Positions 5,484-9,795 of a stretch of 9,795 bases of DNA are shown piece by piece. Source of the stretch: Chersky-806 sp036502405 (GTDB taxonomy: Bacteria > Actinomycetota > Acidimicrobiia > IMCC26256 > JAENVU01). Below the pieces are notes generated by a model. The model was given only the letters and a program-made list of their open reading frames with translations. It was not told the DNA's origin and searched no databases. Position numbers and translations under genes: made by a program. The first letter of the stretch is position 1; each line of letters opens with the position of its first letter. The stretch lies in the NCBI GenBank assembly GCA_036502405.1, contig DASXYP010000139.1:1-9795 (forward strand), written 5' to 3'.

Positions 5484-6620
5484 TCAACGGGCCCGGTCGG
5501 CGAATCCGGCCGCGAGCGCGTCGAGGTCGTCCCGGTCCGCGACCGGCACCGAGTCGACCAGAGCCAGCAGCGCGTCAACGGCCCGCTCGTGGTCGCGATG
5601 GTCGCCGACCACCGGCCCGAGGGCGAGCAGCGCGGCGGCCGCGCTCACCGGCGGCGCGAGCGCGAGGGCCGCGATCCGGTAGCGGCCCCACGGCAGGGGC
5701 TCCACCGGGTCACGCTCGGACGACTCCTCGTCCAGCGCGTCGATCGCGGTGGCGTCGACGTCGAGTCCCGGTGCGCCGACGAGGACCTCGCCGCGTCCCG
5801 CGTCGACGAGCGCCACGGGCATGTCGGCGACCGCGAACCCGGCGCGCGCCGCGACGTGGCCGAAGCGGAACCGGTCTCCCGGCGGCTCGACGATGATCGC
5901 CTGGCCGTCGCGCCCGGCCACGAGGCCGGACACCGCCCCGAGCCCGAGCGGTCCGAGGTCGCCGTAGGTCGCGAGGTGCGCGACGAGCGCGCGCACGACC
6001 CGGCTGGGCCGGCGGCTGCGGGCCACGAGGTCCGCGCCCCGGGTGAGGAGGTGCAGCGGCTGGCTCCCGACGGCCGCGGGGTGGTCGTGCACGTCGAGCG
6101 CGAAGAACGGCGGCATCATGAGGCCCTGGTCCGGCATCGGCACGAGATGGCGTGCGAGCGCGGCGCGCAGCACCTCGTCCGCGCGGCGGCTGTTGGTGCC
6201 CACGGTGACGGTCCGATTGCCGATGCGGAACGCCGCTCGGTGCACCCACGGTCGCTCCGCGCAGCTCGGACAGGATCCGGGCGGATCCGCCAGCAGTCGG
6301 CCCGACCGCTCGACCGCACCGGCGCGGTCGGGCGGCGGGCCCGCCATCAGCCCGAGCGCAGCGAGCTGCTCGACCGCGGCGACGACGTCTTCGCGCACCG
6401 TCGGGTCGGGGACGTCGAAGGCCGCGGCCAGGTCCCGCGTGATCTCGTCGACCGACGCCCGCCCGTCGCAGAGCCGCCACACCAGGCTCGCGACGGGATC
6501 CAGCAGGTGGACCCGGCCGTGGGTGTGGATCACGGTCTCGCCGTCGAGGGTGACGGCAGCGAGGTCCCGGCGCGCGAGCGGCGTGGTTTCGCCCGAGCGC
6601 GCGACGCCCGTGGCCTTCAC
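5484..6620 (-). CDS. PqqD-domain protein fused to a degenerate HprK-like domain
   Basis: The protein has 378 residues. Residues about 18-95 match PqqD-type peptide-binding domains (RRE fold): a small beta-hairpin with HGRVHLLDPVASLVWRLCDG (34-53), then VDEITRDLAAAFDV and a helix ending LAALGLM. PqqD domains normally bind a leader peptide for a modifying enzyme. After a linker with Cys117-Pro-Ser-Cys120, residues about 128-375 align by eye to the HprK-like kinase encoded directly upstream. RDGQAIIVEPPGDRFRF (237-253) matches the kinase stretch ADGMAVVLAGPMGAGKST, and GEVL and RYR-to-AAAA segments match too. The Walker A Gly-Lys-Ser/Thr is absent, so it should not bind ATP in the usual way. The start is GTG (6618-6620), overlapping the kinase stop as GTGA, with GGTGGG just upstream. 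PqqD-plus-HprK pairs are known in peptide and exopolysaccharide loci; this fused pseudokinase form is what stands out. Confidence 0.85.
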   Translation of the reverse strand: MKATGVARSGETTPLARRDLAAVTLDGETVIHTHGRVHLLDPVASLVWRLCDGRASVDEITRDLAAAFDVPDPTVREDVVAAVEQLAALGLMAGPPPDRAGAVERSGRLLADPPGSCPSCAERPWVHRAAFRIGNRTVTVGTNSRRADEVLRAALARHLVPMPDQGLMMPPFFALDVHDHPAAVGSQPLHLLTRGADLVARSRRPSRVVRALVAHLATYGDLGPLGLGAVSGLVAGRDGQAIIVEPPGDRFRFGHVAARAGFAVADMPVALVDAGRGEVLVGAPGLDVDATAIDALDEESSERDPVEPLPWGRYRIAALALAPPVSAAAALLALGPVVGDHRDHERAVDALLALVDSVPVADRDDLDALAAGFADRAR

Positions 6621-7513
6621 GATCCCACCGGTGTGCGCACCGAGCCGACCAGCCGGAGGAGGGCTGCCGTCGCGCCCTCGACGTCGCCGCTCACCAACCG
6701 GAAGCAGGCCGACGCCTCGACGGTGCGGGCCAGCACCTCCAGCGTGCGCGGCCCGTCCTCCTCGATGTGGAACGCGTGCTGCGCCAGCATCGAGAGCGCC
6801 TCGGCCGGCCGCAGCGGCTCGACCTGTGCGGTCGCGCCGCGCTCGTACCGGGGGAAGGCGACGAGCCCCGGCCGCGCGGGACCGCTCGCCGCGCCGGGCC
6901 GGATCGCGTCGGGGGCGGCCAGCTGCTGGTCGCCGAGGAAGGGACCGATCCCGCTCGGCGGCGCGGGTGCGAGCCCCGCGAGCGCGCCCCCGAGCGAGAG
7001 GTACTTCGGGTACGGCAGGACCTCGCCGGACACGGGGTCCAGCGCGACGACCTCGTCGGTCAGGTAGCCGAGGCCCGACTGCACGAGCGCGGCGACCAAG
7101 GTCGACTTGCCGGCACCCATCGGCCCCGCGAGGACGACGGCCATGCCGTCGGCCGCGGCCGCGGCGGCATGGACCAGGACCGAGCCCCGGGTGCGGTCGA
7201 TCGCCTGCCGGTTGGCCTCCCAGAGCAGGTAGTGGAACGCGACCGAGGGGGCCGGGGTCGTGACCACTCGGGTCGCGTCGAGGTGGACGGCGTAGCGCGT
7301 GTCGTCCCCCGACCCGCGCTGGGAGAGCGTCAACACGCTCGTAGCGACGCCGGGGACGCGCAACGGCGCGTAGAGCTCGGTCAGGTACGCGGCCAGTGTT
7401 GGATCCGGGACGCGCATGACCACGTCGAAGCCCAGGAGCGCGAGCCGCGGCGTCGCACCGCCGGACGGCACCTCGTCGAGCCGTGATCGCAGCTCGGTGC
7501 CGCGGTCACCCAT
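6617..7513 (-). CDS. HprK-like P-loop serine kinase
   Basis: The protein has 298 residues. A Walker A motif GPMGAGKST (130-138) follows a beta strand, with VLVHAAA (113-119) before it and YLTDEVVALD (150-159) after it, then GEVLPYPKYLSLGG (163-176). This order is that of the C-terminal domain of HPr kinase/phosphorylase and its relatives in PqqD-linked cassettes. Residues 24-110 form the small N-terminal beta domain typical of those relatives. A Pro/Gly-rich stretch (about 180-216) follows, then FPRYERG and a helical C-terminus. It is unlikely to be the true HprK of sugar control, since the PTS-type regulatory domain is absent; a dedicated kinase for a locus product is more likely. The ATG at 7511-7513 overlaps the membrane-protein stop by 8 bases, and its own stop overlaps the PqqD start by 4. 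Its substrate is unknown. Confidence 0.88.
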   Translation of the reverse strand: MGDRGTELRSRLDEVPSGGATPRLALLGFDVVMRVPDPTLAAYLTELYAPLRVPGVATSVLTLSQRGSGDDTRYAVHLDATRVVTTPAPSVAFHYLLWEANRQAIDRTRGSVLVHAAAAAADGMAVVLAGPMGAGKSTLVAALVQSGLGYLTDEVVALDPVSGEVLPYPKYLSLGGALAGLAPAPPSGIGPFLGDQQLAAPDAIRPGAASGPARPGLVAFPRYERGATAQVEPLRPAEALSMLAQHAFHIEEDGPRTLEVLARTVEASACFRLVSGDVEGATAALLRLVGSVRTPVGS

Positions 7514-8975
7514 GTTCGTCGGAGCGCGCGTCGTCCGTGCCGCTGCCGAACCTCGCGTACGGGTTCTCGGGGGGTGGAGCGAGCATGCTCACGTCGCCCG
7601 ACGCACCGAACGGGCGCGCCGGCTCGTCCTTCTTCCGGAACTGCTCGAGGCAGATCAGGGCGAGGAAGAACGGCATCACCTGACATCGCTGCCGGGCGAG
7701 GATGCCGAAGTTCGAGAACGACGAGAACGCGTACACGAACGTCAGCAGGATGCCGAGGCAGTAGGCCGTGTAGGCCGAGCGTCTGAGCTCGCGGGGGATG
7801 GACCAGAGTCTTCGCCAGCCCCGGATGGTCAGCACGATCAGGAACAGGCTCTCCAGCGCGGTGGCGACGCTCTGACTGTTGTGGGCCTCCCACGGGAACG
7901 GCCGGAACAGCACGGTGAGCGTCGCGTACGGTAAGTCGAGTGGCGTGTTGACGTGCACGGGGGTGAACGTCGACCCCGCGTCCACGGTCCGGCCCTCCGC
8001 CCGGGCGAGCTGCGAGTTCACCGTCTCCTGGTCGAGGTTCTCGACCCCGAGGAACGTCTCGGTCTGCGAGATGAGGATCAGCATCATCGCCAGGAGCAGC
8101 CCGAACGTGATGACGCGCACGATGGGGTTCAGTGGCGACTTCTTCTGCGGTTTGTAGAGCATCGCCGCGAGCACGAGGCCTGCGCCGACGACGAGCGCGA
8201 CGTGGGGTCGCACCATGGTCACCGCGGCGAGGCCGAGCGCCAGGATGATCAGCCCGCTCGGGATCTTGCGGGTCATCACCCGCGCGACGCCGTAGGAGCA
8301 GATGCCGAGCCCCATCACCGACCACGCGTCCTTGCCCAGCGCGGAGGACCAGTACAGCAACGACGGCAGGAACAGCACGAGCAGCGCGTACCGGCGTGCG
8401 TCACCGGTCGGGACGGCGCGCTTGAACGCCCGCCAGCAGCACAGCAGCCCGATGAACCCCAACCACGAGAACACCATGAACGCGCCGAGCTTCGAGGACC
8501 CGACGACCGAGTAGAGGACGCCGGTCGCGAACTTCAGGAACCCGGTGCCCGGGACCTGGCCGACGTCGTAGCTGAAGTTGAAGCTCCGGTACATCGGCGC
8601 CAGGAACCGGCCGGACGCGTCGTACTCCTCCGCGTCGCCGGCGCTGACGTACGCGACGTAGGTGAAGTAGTACCGGGCGAGCGCGCCGAGCATCTTGGCC
8701 GCGAACGCGGCCATCACGAACCACACCTGCTCGGGGTCGCGATCGCTGCGCGCGATGCGCTTCGCGATCGGGATCGTGATGAGCGTGAGCAGCGGGAGCT
8801 GGACGACGAACCCGAGCAGGTTGAACGAGCCCGAGAACAGCATCGCCAGGATTATGATCACCCAGACCGCGCCCAGGGTCGCCAGCAGCGCCTGCACCCA
8901 CTTGGGGGCCTTGCGGAGGATGTCCGCGCCGGTCGGGGGAGGGGGCGGGACGGTGCTCGGATCGGTCCAGGTCAC
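7506..8975 (-). CDS. Polytopic membrane protein, possibly GT-C or polymerase-like
   Basis: The protein has 489 residues and about 11-13 membrane helices, clear ones near 27-48, 51-71, 85-104, 163-183, 194-210, 213-231, 238-255, 257-274, 286-303, 369-385, 402-420 and 429-445. Between helices 3 and 4 lies an outer loop with SAGDAEEYDASGR (111-123); acidic residues in the first large loop followed by later Arg/His (RPHVAL, 256-261) recall GT-C glycosyltransferases and Wzy/EpsG-like polymerases. A second large loop (304-365) is soluble, and ARQRCQVMPF (427-436) resembles the Arg-rich, Pro-containing final helix of such enzymes. The C-terminal tail is Pro/Gly-rich. I do not recognise a specific family. 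The GTG at 8973-8975 is preferred over upstream frame extension: it has a GAGGG ribosome site, overlaps the upstream stop as GTGA, and the extension is antisense-like Arg-rich sequence. Confidence 0.85.
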   Translation of the reverse strand: MTWTDPSTVPPPPPTGADILRKAPKWVQALLATLGAVWVIIILAMLFSGSFNLLGFVVQLPLLTLITIPIAKRIARSDRDPEQVWFVMAAFAAKMLGALARYYFTYVAYVSAGDAEEYDASGRFLAPMYRSFNFSYDVGQVPGTGFLKFATGVLYSVVGSSKLGAFMVFSWLGFIGLLCCWRAFKRAVPTGDARRYALLVLFLPSLLYWSSALGKDAWSVMGLGICSYGVARVMTRKIPSGLIILALGLAAVTMVRPHVALVVGAGLVLAAMLYKPQKKSPLNPIVRVITFGLLLAMMLILISQTETFLGVENLDQETVNSQLARAEGRTVDAGSTFTPVHVNTPLDLPYATLTVLFRPFPWEAHNSQSVATALESLFLIVLTIRGWRRLWSIPRELRRSAYTAYCLGILLTFVYAFSSFSNFGILARQRCQVMPFFLALICLEQFRKKDEPARPFGASGDVSMLAPPPENPYARFGSGTDDARSDEHG

Positions 8976-9795
8976 GATGGCCCTCGCGTCGCACCGAACG
9001 CGCGCGCCGCGCGCTGGACCCTCCGGCCGTAGCTCCGGTCCCTCGCCGCGAGGTGCTTGCCGTCCGAGACGAGCAACGCGTGCATGTACGCGGCCTTCTC
9101 GGGCATCGTGCGGATCGCCGCGAGGCCGGCGACGGTCTGCGTGGCGTAGCTGCGCGACTCCGACGTGTACGCGCGCAGGGCCCGGGCCTGGAACCGGTCG
9201 GCGCGGTGCGACGCGGCCCAGGTGGACCACGCGACGGGCTCGAGGCGCAGGCGCGCCCAGGTGAGCCGGACGCCGCGGGCCACGACGGCCTCGGCCCGCC
9301 ACCGTCGGGCCCGGGCCATGACGAGATCACGGTCGAGGTCGTGCGCAAGGATCATCTGCGCAACGTCTCGCAGCGCGACGAGGCGCGCCACGCGGTCGCC
9401 GAGCGCGGCATGGAAGCAGGCGTGGATGAACCGGCTCTCCCGGTCGAGGGCGGGGAGGATGTCGTCGCCCACCGCGAGCCACTCCGGCATCGACAGGAGC
9501 TCGTCCAGGTCGATCGTGAGGCCGAACGGCCCGGCGACGAACGTCCGGTGGACGTCGATCTGCGTCCCGTCGGGCGCGACCACGCACGCGCCCTTGCCCC
9601 AGCGCCGGTCGAACCCGGGTCGCACCTCGCTGAAGCGGCGGCGCGCCCCGCTCGCGCGGAGCACGGCCATCGCGTCGTCGTAGGCCGACGACGCGACGAG
9701 GACGTCCACGTCGCCGAACGCGCGGTGTGCCGGGTCGGGATAGTCGAGGTGTGCCACCGCAGGACCCTTGAGCACCCGGTACATGATCCCCGCGG
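8972..9795 (-). CDS. Nucleotidyltransferase family protein (NTP_transf_5-like), 5' end beyond right edge
   Basis: The visible part is about 273 residues. RVLKGPAVAHLDYPDP followed by FGDVDVLV gives the active-site pattern of the NTP_transf_5 type (Lys-Gly, then Asp-x-Asp), and TQIDVH about 50 residues later supplies the third acidic position. An ATG at 9782-9784 is in frame, but family members carry an N-terminal helical region of tens of residues before the LKG motif, and the frame stays open to the edge, reading Ala-Gly-Ile before that Met. I therefore treat the gene as truncated by the window. The C-terminal half is helical and Arg-rich. Such nucleotidyltransferases recur beside HprK-like kinases and PqqD proteins in exopolysaccharide and lasso-peptide loci. 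Its acceptor is unknown. Its stop overlaps the membrane-protein start (GTGA). Confidence 0.85.
   Translation of the reverse strand, partial: AGIMYRVLKGPAVAHLDYPDPAHRAFGDVDVLVASSAYDDAMAVLRASGARRRFSEVRPGFDRRWGKGACVVAPDGTQIDVHRTFVAGPFGLTIDLDELLSMPEWLAVGDDILPALDRESRFIHACFHAALGDRVARLVALRDVAQMILAHDLDRDLVMARARRWRAEAVVARGVRLTWARLRLEPVAWSTWAASHRADRFQARALRAYTSESRSYATQTVAGLAAIRTMPEKAAYMHALLVSDGKHLAARDRSYGRRVQRAARAFGATRGPS

Noticed and set aside
5589..7067. Long plus-strand ORF of 492 codons
   Set aside because: It is antisense to the PqqD and HprK-like genes and has no motif; a composition artefact of GC-rich coding DNA.
5484..7513. Interpretation as a standard lasso-peptide cluster (PqqD plus HprK-like kinase plus nucleotidyltransferase)
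   Set aside because: No precursor peptide, transglutaminase-like protease or asparagine-synthase-like cyclase is visible; it remains possible only if they lie outside the window.
6617..7513. Calling the kinase true HPr kinase/phosphorylase (hprK)
   Set aside because: The N-terminal regulatory domain of canonical HprK is not recognisable and the operon context is PqqD/nucleotidyltransferase, not sugar-phosphotransferase genes.
7953..9032. Plus-strand ORF of 359 codons
   Set aside because: It is antisense to the membrane protein and rich in Arg, Glu, His and Asp without any fold signature.
8976..9302. 109-residue N-terminal extension of the membrane protein
   Set aside because: It is out-of-frame sequence of the nucleotidyltransferase gene; the GTG at 8975 has a ribosome site and a GTGA overlap.

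Overview
The window is very GC-rich DNA with dense, often overlapping genes, GTG starts, twin-arginine and Sec signal peptides and a Ser/Thr-rich linker. This fits a high-GC actinobacterium, and the protein style suggests Acidimicrobiia or a neighbouring class; that placement is inference. I see no tRNA, rRNA, insertion sequence, integrase or CRISPR array.

Left part (1-1081, minus strand). A probable secreted beta-helix-type protein runs off the left edge. Upstream of it lies a complete Sec-exported four-cysteine protein of unknown function (278-1081), followed by a strong UUCG-loop hairpin terminator (229-254). The 440-base divergent intergenic region (1082-1521) carries several direct and inverted repeats that look like regulator sites, and candidate promoters.

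Middle part (1522-4724, plus strand). Three closely spaced genes encode a Tat-exported protein with a mucin-like Ser/Thr tract, a nucleotide-sugar 6-dehydrogenase (UDP-glucose / UDP-GlcNAc dehydrogenase superfamily, with all key motifs), and a GT-A-type putative glycosyltransferase. This is a surface-glycan or glycoprotein module.

Right part (4711-9795, minus strand). A tight run of five genes is, in transcription order: a nucleotidyltransferase (5' end beyond the right edge), a polytopic membrane protein, an HprK-like P-loop kinase, a PqqD-domain protein, and a SAM methyltransferase. Three of the four junctions are stop/start overlaps. The fourth is a short gap, or a TTGA overlap if a TTG start is used. 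The last plus gene and the methyltransferase converge with overlapping 3' ends.

The most interesting observation is that the PqqD-domain protein is not just PqqD. Its remaining ~250 residues align by eye along the whole length of the neighbouring HprK-like kinase, but the P-loop, a histidine and an acidic residue are replaced. It looks like a PqqD-pseudokinase fusion beside its active paralogue. Together with the nucleotidyltransferase, membrane protein and methyltransferase this suggests a peptide- or glycan-modifying system whose substrate is not visible in the window.
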